Source: Rhizobiaceae bacterium (lineage in GTDB: Bacteria; Pseudomonadota; Alphaproteobacteria; Rhizobiales; Rhizobiaceae). Taken from it: a DNA stretch of 64,000 nt. Position 1 is the first letter of the stretch. The number at the start of each line of letters is the position of its first letter. Made by a program: the position numbers and the translations under genes. Below the pieces are notes generated by a model that saw nothing but the letters and a program-made list of their open reading frames with translations, had not been told where the DNA came from and ran no database searches. This document shows, piece after piece, positions 1 to 7,541 of this stretch. The stretch is taken from NCBI GenBank assembly GCA_017643025.1, contig JAEPOG010000002.1, forward strand, positions 310,001 through 374,000, given 5' to 3'.

Positions 1-258
1 ACGGCTGTCTACACGATGAACGGAGCCCAGGCGGCGGCAGCCGAGAAAGCCAAGCAACAGGCGGGCAGGACGCTGGGCACCGGCATTGCCACCGACATCG
101 TATCGGCATCGACCTTCTGGCCGGCGGAGGACTACCACCAGAACTACTACCGGAAGAATCCGGTGCGCTACAAATATTACCGCAATGGCTGCCGGCGCGA
201 CGCCCGCCTGGAACAGGTGTGGGGCGACGACGCCATGAAGGGCATCAGGGGCAGCTGA
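1..258 (+). CDS. msrA: Peptide-methionine (S)-S-oxide reductase MsrA, C-terminal part (5' end outside window)
   Basis: The reading frame is open from base 1 and ends at the TGA at 256-258, leaving about 85 residues. The stretch FWPAEDYHQNYY followed by NPVRYKYY and a closing RDARLEQVWG is the typical C-terminal signature of proteobacterial MsrA, which reduces S-methionine sulfoxide in oxidised proteins with thioredoxin as electron donor. The catalytic GCFW motif lies upstream of the window and cannot be checked. The ATG at 16 is internal to the gene and is not its start. The gene converges on the dehydrogenase at 265, with only 6 bases between the stops. Confidence 0.85.
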   Translation, partial: TAVYTMNGAQAAAAEKAKQQAGRTLGTGIATDIVSASTFWPAEDYHQNYYRKNPVRYKYYRNGCRRDARLEQVWGDDAMKGIRGS

Positions 259-264
259 TCGGGA

Positions 265-1392
265 TCAGGCGGCCGGGCGGGCGGATGTAAGCCTTTCCTC
301 GGCGATCTCGCGCGCGACATCGTTGGTCGGGCGCCCCTGCTTTTCGGCGCGGGCGAAGATGTCGGTCAGCGTGCGCGGGATCTCCGGCAGCCGGGCCATC
401 ACCCGCTCGCGGTCATAACCGTCAGGGTCGAGTTCGCCCGCGACATTGATCAGCCCTCCGGCGTTGATCACGTAATCCGGCGCATAGAGGATTCCGCGAT
501 CCATCAGCAGCTTTGCGTCGTCATGGCCGGCCAGCTGGTTGTTGGCCGCGCCGGCGACAATGCCGGCCTGCAGTAGCGGAATTGTCTCGGCCGACAGCAC
601 CGCGCCCAGCGCACAGGGCGCGAAGATGTCAGCTTCGGCAGCGAGAATAGCGTCCGGAGTAGTCGTCTCGGCTCCGAGTTCCTTGCGCGCCTTGGCGACG
701 CGCAGCTCGTTGATGTCGGAGACGATCAGCTTGGCGCCATCGTCGCGCAACCGCTCGCAGAGCGCCCAGCCCACCGAACCGAGTCCCTGAACGGCGATGC
801 GCACTCCTGTGAGGTCGTCATGGCCGTTGCGCCAGGCGAAGGCGGCTTTCAGGCCGAGATAGACGCCGTGCGCCGTAACCGGCGAGGGGTTGAGGCTGCC
901 GCCCTTGGTGGTTCCGGTGACGTTGCGGGCGCGTTCGCGCAGATAGTCTGCATCGGCCAGCGACAGGCCGACATCCTCGGCTGTGAAATACTGCCCGTCG
1001 AGCTGCGCCAGCATTTCGGCATAGGCGTCGAGCAGTTGCGGAGTCTTGTCGCGGGCGGGATCGGCCCAGATGACGGCCTTGCCGCCGCCGAGAGGCAGGT
1101 TGGCGACCGCGGCCTTGTAGGTCATGCCGCGCGAGAGGCGCAGCGCATCGGTAAGGGCGGCGTCGAAGGTCTCGTGCGGCCACACCCTTGTGCCGCCGAG
1201 TGCGGGGCCGAGGCGGGTGTCGTGAATGGCGACGATCGCCGTCAGCCCGCGCTCCTCGTCGCGGCCGAGCCAGATGCACTCGTGGCCGTCGAAGGCCTCG
1301 AGTTTGGCGGCCTGCGCCGTGATGTCGGTGACGGTCAGGCTCGACGTTGCTGCCTGTTTCCTCAATGCACGCGTCTCCACCTGCATCAGCAT
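265..1392 (-). CDS. Glu/Leu/Phe/Val dehydrogenase family, leucine-dehydrogenase-like
   Basis: A 375-residue NAD-dependent amino acid dehydrogenase catalysing reversible oxidative deamination of a hydrophobic amino acid. GPALGGTRVW (about 62-71), MTYKAAVANLPLGGGKAVIW (about 90-109) and the Rossmann motif VQGLGSVGW are visible. Lys93 and Lys105 are 12 residues apart, the same spacing as the substrate-binding and catalytic lysines of leucine dehydrogenases. The length is slightly above the usual 350-365 because of an N-terminal extension; a start at the second Met (1386) is also possible. Leucine, valine or phenylalanine preference cannot be read by eye. It follows the OsmC gene by 129 bases on the same strand. 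Confidence 0.85.
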   Translation of the reverse strand: MLMQVETRALRKQAATSSLTVTDITAQAAKLEAFDGHECIWLGRDEERGLTAIVAIHDTRLGPALGGTRVWPHETFDAALTDALRLSRGMTYKAAVANLPLGGGKAVIWADPARDKTPQLLDAYAEMLAQLDGQYFTAEDVGLSLADADYLRERARNVTGTTKGGSLNPSPVTAHGVYLGLKAAFAWRNGHDDLTGVRIAVQGLGSVGWALCERLRDDGAKLIVSDINELRVAKARKELGAETTTPDAILAAEADIFAPCALGAVLSAETIPLLQAGIVAGAANNQLAGHDDAKLLMDRGILYAPDYVINAGGLINVAGELDPDGYDRERVMARLPEIPRTLTDIFARAEKQGRPTNDVAREIAEERLTSARPAA

Positions 1393-1521
1393 GGTGCTTC
1401 TCCCGAGATAGCGGTGATGAAACCGGATTCTAGCGCTGAGCGGCGGATTTTTGGTTGCGAAGTGCAGGCCGGGACGGACGCAAGATTACGTCCGCCGCGC
1501 CCTTCCGTAGCGAAAGTTGCG

Positions 1522-1947
1522 TCAGGCGAGCCGGGCGTCGAGCGTGATCTTGATCGCCCCGAGCGCGCCGGAGACGGGGCATGCGCCCTTGGCCTTGGCA
1601 GCGAGTTCCTGAAACTTGGCGTCGTCTATGCCGGGAACGGTAGCCACCAGCGTCAGTGCGCTTTCGGTGATTCCGGTGCCGGGAATGAGCGTCACGACTG
1701 CCTTCGCTTCCAGCTTTTCCGCCGTCGTGCCGTTCTCGGCAAGGAAGTGCGAGAGCTGCATGGCGAAGCAGCCGGCATGGGCGGCGGCGATCAGCTCCTC
1801 GGGATTGGTGCCCGACTTGCCGCTTTCGTCCTCGAACCGCATCTTGAAGGAATATGCCTGGCCCTTGAGCACACCGCTCTGCGTGTCGAGCGTGCCGGTG
1901 CCGCTTCTCAGATCGCCTTTCCAGACCGCGTTGGCATGACGTTGCAT
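1522..1947 (-). CDS. OsmC family peroxiredoxin
   Basis: A 141-residue OsmC/Ohr-type thiol peroxidase that reduces organic hydroperoxides in the cytoplasm. Both redox cysteines of the family are present: Cys60 in [11 protein letters not shown] and Cys123 in [10 protein letters not shown]. The [13 protein letters not shown] block is the usual OsmC signature. The start at 1947 is preferred over the longer frame from 1998 because GAGGAG lies 6 bases upstream and the protein then begins [11 protein letters not shown] as in relatives. It lies between the UbiH-type hydroxylase and the amino acid dehydrogenase, all on the minus strand. Confidence 0.88.
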   Translation of the reverse strand: MQRHANAVWKGDLRSGTGTLDTQSGVLKGQAYSFKMRFEDESGKSGTNPEELIAAAHAGCFAMQLSHFLAENGTTAEKLEAKAVVTLIPGTGITESALTLVATVPGIDDAKFQELAAKAKGACPVSGALGAIKITLDARLA

Positions 1948-2031
1948 GGTCGTCTCCTCGTTGAATCTCCCGCGGCCGGGAGCGACCGCGAGGTTCAATC
2001 TAGCGCAACAGGAGCCGCGCGACAGGCCGAA

Positions 2032-3261
2032 TCAGATGGCTTCGCCACGCAGCAGGCGCGGGCCGCGCGCCGACAGGCCCGATGCCTGACGGATGAAGAA
2101 GTCCTTGACCGGCGGCATGCGGTCGACGAGGCCGAGGCCGATATCGCGGACGGCGCGCAGCGGGCCGAAATCGTTGGAGAACATGCGGTTCAGAACGTCG
2201 GTGGTGACGCCCATCTGCACCGTGTCGAAGCGGCGCCAGCGCTGGTAGCCTTCAAGCACGTCGAGCGCGCCGATGTCCTGGCCGAGCCGGTCGGCCTCGA
2301 CCACGGTTTCGGCGAGCGCGGCTGCATCCTTGAAGCCGAGATTGAGGCCTTGGCCGGCGATGGGGTGGATGCCATGGGCCGCGTCGCCGGCGAGCACCAG
2401 GCGCGGCCGCACGAATTCGTGCGCCAGCGTCAGCCCCAGCGGCCAGGCGCGGGGCTTGTCCTCGACCTTGATGTTGCCGAGCTTCAGGCCGAAGCGCAGC
2501 TCCAGCTCGGCCTCGAACAGCACCGGCTCGAGGGCGACAAGTTTCTCGGCGTCAGCAGTCGATTCGGTCCAGACGATGGATGAGCGGTTGCCTTTCAGAG
2601 GCAGGGTCGCGAAGGGCCCGGCGGGCAGGAAATGCTCCTCGGCGCGGCCTTCATGCGGGCGCTCATGCGCGACGGTACAGACGATGCCGGACTGGCCGTA
2701 GTCCCAGTGAACCGTCTTGATGCCGGCCATGTCGCGCAGGCGCGATCTCACACCGTCGGCGGCCACCAGCAGCCGGGTCTTGAGCGTGACGCCGTCGGCC
2801 AGATGCACCTGCGTCGCGCCAGCCGAGGTCTCGAAGCCGGACACGGCGACGCCCTCGATCAGATCTATCCCCTGCGCGGCGGCCAGCTTGCGCAGGCTGC
2901 CGTTCAGCACCCGGTTCTCGACCATGTGGGCGAAAGGCTCGCCCGGGCCGACATCGCCGCCGAAGGTGAGAAAGACGGGCCGGGTCGGGTCGGACATGCG
3001 CGAGTCCGTCACCACCATGTCGGTAATTGGCTGAGCATCGGGCGCGATCTGGTCCCAGGCGCCGAGCTGTTTCAGCATGCGGGTGGCGGCGGCGGCGATC
3101 GCCGAGGCGCGGCCGTCATTTTTCCAGACGCCTTCGGGCGCGGCGTCGACGATGGCGACCGAAAGCGAGGGGCGCGCGGCGCGCAAGGCGACTGCGGTGG
3201 CGAGGCCGACGTAACCCGCCCCGGCGATAACGACATCGAATGTCCTGTCGGCCGCGCTCAT
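2032..3261 (-). CDS. UbiH/UbiF/COQ6-family FAD-dependent hydroxylase
   Basis: A 409-residue flavin monooxygenase of the ubiquinone-hydroxylase family, expected to hydroxylate the aromatic ring of a ubiquinone precursor at the inner membrane. It has the N-terminal dinucleotide fold VVIAGAGYVGLATA, the LVAADGVRSRLRD (DG) motif and the LVLAGDAAHGIHPIAGQGLN (GD) motif that binds FAD ribose. Which ring position it modifies is not readable from motifs, so no specific ubi symbol is given. It is divergent from tesB, with 112 bases between the start codons. Confidence 0.82.
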   Translation of the reverse strand: MSAADRTFDVVIAGAGYVGLATAVALRAARPSLSVAIVDAAPEGVWKNDGRASAIAAAATRMLKQLGAWDQIAPDAQPITDMVVTDSRMSDPTRPVFLTFGGDVGPGEPFAHMVENRVLNGSLRKLAAAQGIDLIEGVAVSGFETSAGATQVHLADGVTLKTRLLVAADGVRSRLRDMAGIKTVHWDYGQSGIVCTVAHERPHEGRAEEHFLPAGPFATLPLKGNRSSIVWTESTADAEKLVALEPVLFEAELELRFGLKLGNIKVEDKPRAWPLGLTLAHEFVRPRLVLAGDAAHGIHPIAGQGLNLGFKDAAALAETVVEADRLGQDIGALDVLEGYQRWRRFDTVQMGVTTDVLNRMFSNDFGPLRAVRDIGLGLVDRMPPVKDFFIRQASGLSARGPRLLRGEAI

Positions 3262-3373
3262 GCACTGTCTTCCTTCCGTTCGCAGCCGCCCGTCATAGCA
3301 TCTTCCACTGCCTTGACTTCAAATCGGGCTTCCTGTTGGAAACCGCAATCATCTCGATGTTGAAGGCGACACC

Positions 3374-4249
3374 ATGACGGACGCGATGCGGGAGCTGCTC
3401 GCCATTCTCGATCTCGAGCGTCTGGAACACAATCTGTATCGTGGTCGCAGCCCGCAGGTTGGATGGCAGCGCGTTTTCGGCGGGCAGGTGATAAGCCAGT
3501 CGCTTGTCGCGGCGCAACGCACGGTGGAGAGCGACCGCCATGTCCACTCCCTGCACTGCTATTTCATGCTGCCGGGCGATCCGGCCGTGCCGATCATTTA
3601 TGAGGTCGACCGCATTCGCGACGGCGGTTCCTTCACCACGCGCCGCGTGGTCGCGATCCAGCACGGCAAGGCTATCTTTTCTCTGGCCGCGTCGTTTCAC
3701 AGGGACGAAACGGGCGTGGAGCACCAGATGCCGATGCCTCTCGACGTGCCGCCGCCCGAGGAACTCAAGACCCAGATCGAACTGCTCAGAGACAGCGACC
3801 TGGACATACCGGAACCCATCCGCAAGTTCTGGGCGCGCGAAAGACCGCTGGAGGTGAAGCCGGTCAATGTTGAACACTATTCGAGCCGCGAGCCGCTGCC
3901 GCCCAGACAGAATGTATGGATGCGGACGACGGGCGAAATTCCGGACGATCGACCGTTGCAAGCGGCGATACTCGCCTATCTGTCGGACATGACCCTGCTC
4001 GACACCGCCAATTTCGCACATGGGCGGACGGGGTTCGACGCTCGCATCCAGATGGCCAGTCTGGACCATTCCATGTGGTTCCACCGGCCCGACCCACTGG
4101 ACGACTGGCTGCTCTATTCGCAGGACAGTCCCAACATGATCGGCTCGCGCGGCTTCTCGCGCGGCTTGCTCTATTCCCGCAGCGGCCACCTCGTTGCCTC
4201 CGTGGCGCAGGAAGGCCTGATCCGCGAACGCCCCCGGCCCGCCAGATAG
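3374..4249 (+). CDS. tesB: Acyl-CoA thioesterase II
   Basis: A 291-residue double-hotdog thioesterase that hydrolyses medium- and long-chain acyl-CoA to free fatty acid and CoA. The family signatures VFGGQVISQSL, LHCYFMLPGD and YEVDRIRDGGSFTTRRV occur in the N-terminal hotdog, and the second hotdog carries ILAYLSDMTLLDT, with the Asp expected in the catalytic triad, and WLLYSQDSP. The C-terminal VASVAQEGLIR contains the triad Gln. The length agrees with E. coli TesB (286). The start ATG follows TTGAAGGCGACACC with a weak Shine-Dalgarno. Confidence 0.92.
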   Translation: MTDAMRELLAILDLERLEHNLYRGRSPQVGWQRVFGGQVISQSLVAAQRTVESDRHVHSLHCYFMLPGDPAVPIIYEVDRIRDGGSFTTRRVVAIQHGKAIFSLAASFHRDETGVEHQMPMPLDVPPPEELKTQIELLRDSDLDIPEPIRKFWARERPLEVKPVNVEHYSSREPLPPRQNVWMRTTGEIPDDRPLQAAILAYLSDMTLLDTANFAHGRTGFDARIQMASLDHSMWFHRPDPLDDWLLYSQDSPNMIGSRGFSRGLLYSRSGHLVASVAQEGLIRERPRPAR

Positions 4250-4264
4250 GCAATTCTGAGAATC

Positions 4265-4281
4265 TGCATAATTTTTGTGCA
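4265..4281 (+). promoter_or_regulatory. Probable NtrC-binding site upstream of glnK
   Basis: A 17-base dyad with the half-sites TGCAT and GTGCA separated by AATTTTT. It matches the NtrC enhancer pattern TGCAC-N7-GTGCA except for one base. It lies about 105 bases upstream of the sigma-54-like promoter at 4369, a normal enhancer distance, and precedes glnK-amtB, which are NtrC targets in many proteobacteria. Binding is inferred, not shown. Confidence 0.65.
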
Positions 4282-4368
4282 GATGCCCTGCAGCCAGTGC
4301 GTCCAGCTTGAGCCGGCAGCGGATCGTTTTCCTTTCTTTACAAACGGTTAAGGCCGGCCGGAGGCATC

Positions 4369-4384
4369 TGGCACGGTGTTTGAA
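4369..4384 (+). promoter_or_regulatory. Sigma-54 (-24/-12) promoter of glnK-amtB
   Basis: The sequence TGGCACGGTGTTTGAA matches the RpoN consensus TGGCACG-N4-TTGCA, with the GG and GA elements 12 bases apart as required and a single mismatch (C to A in the -12 element). Transcription would start near 4395, about 70 bases before the glnK ATG. Together with the NtrC-like dyad it indicates nitrogen-limited expression of the operon. Confidence 0.75.
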
Positions 4385-4460
4385 TCCCTTTGCTCACTCT
4401 CCGGCCGCTTGCGCGCCGGTGGTGTCGCAAACGCGGGGGACCCGCATTCGCAAAGGGTGA

Positions 4461-4805
<345 letters not shown>

Positions 4806-4834
4806 GCGGGTTCACAGGGGTTATGGAGAATTCA

Positions 4835-6178
4835 ATGACAATCCGTTCGAAAATCGCGCCGTTTGCGCGCACCGCCCTTCTGGGCACCTTGGCGCTGGGC
4901 GCGCTCGGGACCGCGGCCGCCTTCGCGCAGGAAGAGGCGGCAACCACGATGGACAAGGGCGACACCGCCTTCATGATGGTGGCCACCATCCTCGTCCTGT
5001 TCATGACTATGCCGGGCCTGGCGCTGTTCTACGGCGGTCTGGTGCGGGCCAAAAACATGCTCTCGGTACTCATGCAGTGCACGATGATCGCCTCCGTGGT
5101 GATGATCGTGTGGGTGCTGTGGGGCTACTCCTTCGCCTTCGGCGGGGGCACCAGCCCATTCTGGGGCGGCTTCGGCAAGCTCTTCCTTGCCGGCGTCGGG
5201 CCGGACAGCGAAGCGGCGACTTTCACCGACGGCGTCGTGATCCCGGAATATGTGTTCATCTGCTTCCAGATGACCTTCGCCGTGATCACGCCGGCGCTGA
5301 TCGTCGGTGCGTTCGCCGAGCGCATCAAGTTCTCGGCGGTGGTGCTGTTCACCATCCTTTGGGTCACCTTCGTCTACTTCCCGATCGCCCACATGGTCTG
5401 GGACGGCGCAGGCTACCTGTTCAACCTTGGCGCGCTTGACTTCGCCGGCGGCACGGTCGTGCACATCAATGCCGGCATAGCCGCTCTCGTCGGCTCCATC
5501 ATGGTCGGCAAGCGCAAGGGCTACGGCACCGAGAACATGGCTCCGCACTCCATGACGCTGACCATGGTCGGCGCATCCATGTTGTGGGTCGGTTGGTTCG
5601 GCTTCAATGCTGGCTCCAACCTCGAGGCAACCGCCGGCGCTGGCGTCGCGATGATCAACACCTTCATCGCAACAGCAGCCGCTGCAGTGGCTTGGGCAGT
5701 GCTCGAAGGCATCCTGCGCGGCAAGTCGTCCATGCTGGGCGCTGCTTCGGGCATCATCGCCGGCCTCGTAGCGGTGACGCCGGCTTGCGGCTCGATCGGC
5801 CCGATCGGCGCGATCTTCCTCGGCGCCATCGCCAGCGCGGTCTGCTACTTCTTCGTGACCGTGGTGAAAATCAAGATGGGCTACGACGACTCGCTCGACG
5901 TGTTTGGCATCCACGGCATCGGCGGCATCGTCGGCGCGCTCGGAACAGGCGTCTTCACGGCGCCCGCTCTCGGCGGCACCGGCGCGGAGGACTTCTCCAT
6001 CGCCTCGCAGGTGTGGATACAGTTCGTCGCGGTTCTGGTCACCATCGTCTGGTGCGGCGTGCTCTCGGCTGTGATCTTCAAGGTCGTCGACCTGATCATC
6101 GGGCTGCGTCCGACGCCGGAAGACGAAAGCACCGGCCTCGACCTCACCTCGCACGGCGAAGTGGCTTACCACTCGTGA
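4835..6178 (+). CDS. amtB: Ammonium transporter AmtB
   Basis: A 447-residue Amt/Rh channel conducting ammonium across the inner membrane. An N-terminal signal peptide ending ..TAAAFAQ precedes 11 expected membrane helices. Numbering from this start, Asp202 and the pore twin histidines His210 (GGTVVHINAG) and His360 (FGIHGIGG) keep exactly the 8- and 150-residue spacing of E. coli Asp160, His168 and His318. The start at 4835 is chosen because GGAG lies 6 bases upstream; an in-frame ATG at 4823 would add four residues. It forms an operon with glnK, whose product regulates it. Confidence 0.95.
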   Translation: MTIRSKIAPFARTALLGTLALGALGTAAAFAQEEAATTMDKGDTAFMMVATILVLFMTMPGLALFYGGLVRAKNMLSVLMQCTMIASVVMIVWVLWGYSFAFGGGTSPFWGGFGKLFLAGVGPDSEAATFTDGVVIPEYVFICFQMTFAVITPALIVGAFAERIKFSAVVLFTILWVTFVYFPIAHMVWDGAGYLFNLGALDFAGGTVVHINAGIAALVGSIMVGKRKGYGTENMAPHSMTLTMVGASMLWVGWFGFNAGSNLEATAGAGVAMINTFIATAAAAVAWAVLEGILRGKSSMLGAASGIIAGLVAVTPACGSIGPIGAIFLGAIASAVCYFFVTVVKIKMGYDDSLDVFGIHGIGGIVGALGTGVFTAPALGGTGAEDFSIASQVWIQFVAVLVTIVWCGVLSAVIFKVVDLIIGLRPTPEDESTGLDLTSHGEVAYHS

Positions 6179-6184
6179 TCGAAA

Positions 6185-6212
6185 CTGCCGGGCGGCATAA
6201 GTCGCCCGGCAG
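6185..6212 (+). terminator. Hairpin just after amtB
   Basis: A perfect 10-bp stem CTGCCGGGCG/CGCCCGGCAG with an 8-base loop, 7 bases beyond the amtB stop. No uridine tract follows, so it may act as a 3'-end-protecting hairpin and leave termination to the stronger structure at 6252. Confidence 0.45.
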
Positions 6213-6251
6213 CTCAGCTTTCCCGTCGCGGCGCAGAAGCACCGCGCACCT

Positions 6252-6278
6252 GGGCCCGGTATCGCCGGGCCCATTTTT
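6252..6278 (+). terminator. Rho-independent terminator of glnK-amtB
   Basis: An 8-bp perfect GC stem GGGCCCGG/CCGGGCCC with a 5-base loop, followed directly by ATTTTT. This is a textbook intrinsic terminator, 74 bases after the amtB stop and ahead of the next gene. Confidence 0.85.
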
Positions 6279-6325
6279 CGTGACGACGTATTGCATCCCG
6301 GCGGCTTCAGGGATCGTATCGGACC

Positions 6326-6856
6326 ATGGTTGGGTTTTCGCTCGGACGCGCCCTGATCGTCGGCGGGACAGGCATGCTCGAACAGGCGAGCCACTACATC
6401 GCCGCGCGCGCCCGGCAGGCGACTTTGGTGTCCCGCTCCCCGGCTGAAGCGGCGAACCGCATCGGCGCCGGCCATGCAGCGCTCGATTGGACGAACCGCG
6501 ACGCGGCGCTCGCCGCGGTGGAGTCACTTCCAGAAGCGGATTTGCTTCTCTCCTGGCTGCATGACGACGGCACGTGGCTCGCCCGTCCGCTCGAGGACCG
6601 TCTGGCGCCGGGCGGCCGCTCGATCCGTGTGCATGGCTCGAATTCGCGCGATCCGGCCGTTCGGTCGAAACGCGACCCCGATCCTCGTGACGACGTCCGT
6701 CGACAGACGGTGATCCTCGGCTGGGTCAATGAGCCCGGTGGTGCCCGCTGGCTGACGCATGAGGAGATCAGCGCCGCGGTGATCCGGGCGATCGAATCGC
6801 CCGGCGACGAGGTCGTGGTGGCCGGCGGTCTTGAGGGTGATCAGCCGACGCGCTGA
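6326..6856 (+). CDS. Small NAD(P)-binding Rossmann-fold protein, short-chain-dehydrogenase-like
   Basis: A 176-residue protein beginning with a dinucleotide-binding loop, RALIVGGTGMLEQAS, followed by a basic residue-rich VSRSPAEA segment as in NADP-binding Rossmann folds, then DWTNRDAALAAVES and ADLLLSWLHDDG. The YxxxK catalytic pair of classical short-chain dehydrogenases is not seen, and the protein is about 70 residues shorter than that family, so enzymatic activity is uncertain. No operon partner: a terminator lies before it and a convergent gene after it. The function is unknown beyond likely nucleotide binding. Confidence 0.7.
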   Translation: MVGFSLGRALIVGGTGMLEQASHYIAARARQATLVSRSPAEAANRIGAGHAALDWTNRDAALAAVESLPEADLLLSWLHDDGTWLARPLEDRLAPGGRSIRVHGSNSRDPAVRSKRDPDPRDDVRRQTVILGWVNEPGGARWLTHEEISAAVIRAIESPGDEVVVAGGLEGDQPTR

Positions 6857-6891
6857 CCGCTGGTTCCGACACCGCGGACGGAGCGTCGGGT

Positions 6892-7284
6892 TCAGATGCC
6901 CTTGCGGCGGGCCTTCTTGGCGGCCTTGCGCGCCGCATAACGGGCGTCGCGAGCCGCTTTCTGCTCGGCGAGAAGCGCGACCATCTTCTCGGCCTCCTCC
7001 CTGCGAATCATTTCCGCCAGCTTTTCTTCCTCAATGAGGCGAAGCCGCTCTTCCTCGGCCTTGCGGGCCGCTTCGGCGGCGAGCTCGGCTTCGCGCACCT
7101 TGCGCGCGGCCTCGCGCTCGGCGGCGCGGACCTCACGAGCGCGAACAATCTCGGCGCGCTGCAATTTTCTTTCCGCCAAGCGCGGGTCCTTCGCGACCTT
7201 GCGTGCGTTTTCCAGCAGCGCCTTACGCGCGGCGGCGGCATCGCTCTGGCGTTTCTGGAAGTCGGGGCGTCTATCGTTGAACAT
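6892..7284 (-). CDS. Highly charged coiled-coil protein (DUF6481-like)
   Basis: A 130-residue protein made almost entirely of Ala, Glu, Lys and Arg, predicted as one long helix or coiled coil from about residue 20 to the end, with a lysine/arginine-rich tail KKARRKGI. Its N-terminus MFNDRRPDFQKRQSDAAAA resembles small rhizobial proteins grouped as DUF6481; that assignment is from memory. The start at 7284 is preferred to the longer frame because AAGGAG lies 5 bases upstream. No catalytic motif is seen and the function is unknown. It is divergent from ftsK. Confidence 0.65.
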   Translation of the reverse strand: MFNDRRPDFQKRQSDAAAARKALLENARKVAKDPRLAERKLQRAEIVRAREVRAAEREAARKVREAELAAEAARKAEEERLRLIEEEKLAEMIRREEAEKMVALLAEQKAARDARYAARKAAKKARRKGI

Positions 7285-7447
7285 CCATGCTCCTTGGGCG
7301 GCAAAATGGGTGGCGCGCACCGGGCGCGTCGCGGCGGCGTGCTTCATGCTCTCGCAAGAGGACAATGGCGCTCAGATAAATGCGAAACGGCCGACTGGCA
7401 AGGTTCGTATTTTTCAGCGCGGACCTAACGCCGTGTCTGTAGCATGG

Positions 7448-7463
7448 TTAATGCGGCCTTAAC
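7448..7463 (+). promoter_or_regulatory. Full CtrA-type box upstream of ftsK
   Basis: TTAATGCGGCCTTAAC fits the alphaproteobacterial CtrA consensus TTAA-N7-TTAAC exactly. It lies 79-94 bases upstream of the ftsK ATG, in the gap between divergent genes. CtrA is the cell-cycle master regulator in this class and cell-division genes are among its known targets; binding at this site is inferred. Confidence 0.65.
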
Positions 7464-7541
7464 CTTCGCCCGCCTAGTCTCCAAAGCGATTTTCGGGCGC
7501 TGCAAAGCGTCCGGCGCCATGGGCAAGCGCCGAGGAGACAC

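Noticed and set aside
820..2583. 587-codon plus-strand open frame
   Set aside because: It lies opposite three genes with clear family motifs; its own translation is Gly/Arg/Ala-rich with no recognisable domain, as expected of a high-GC shadow.
4832..6475. 547-codon minus-strand open frame opposite amtB
   Set aside because: Rich in His, Asp and Arg, no motif, and fully antisense to an unmistakable ammonium transporter.
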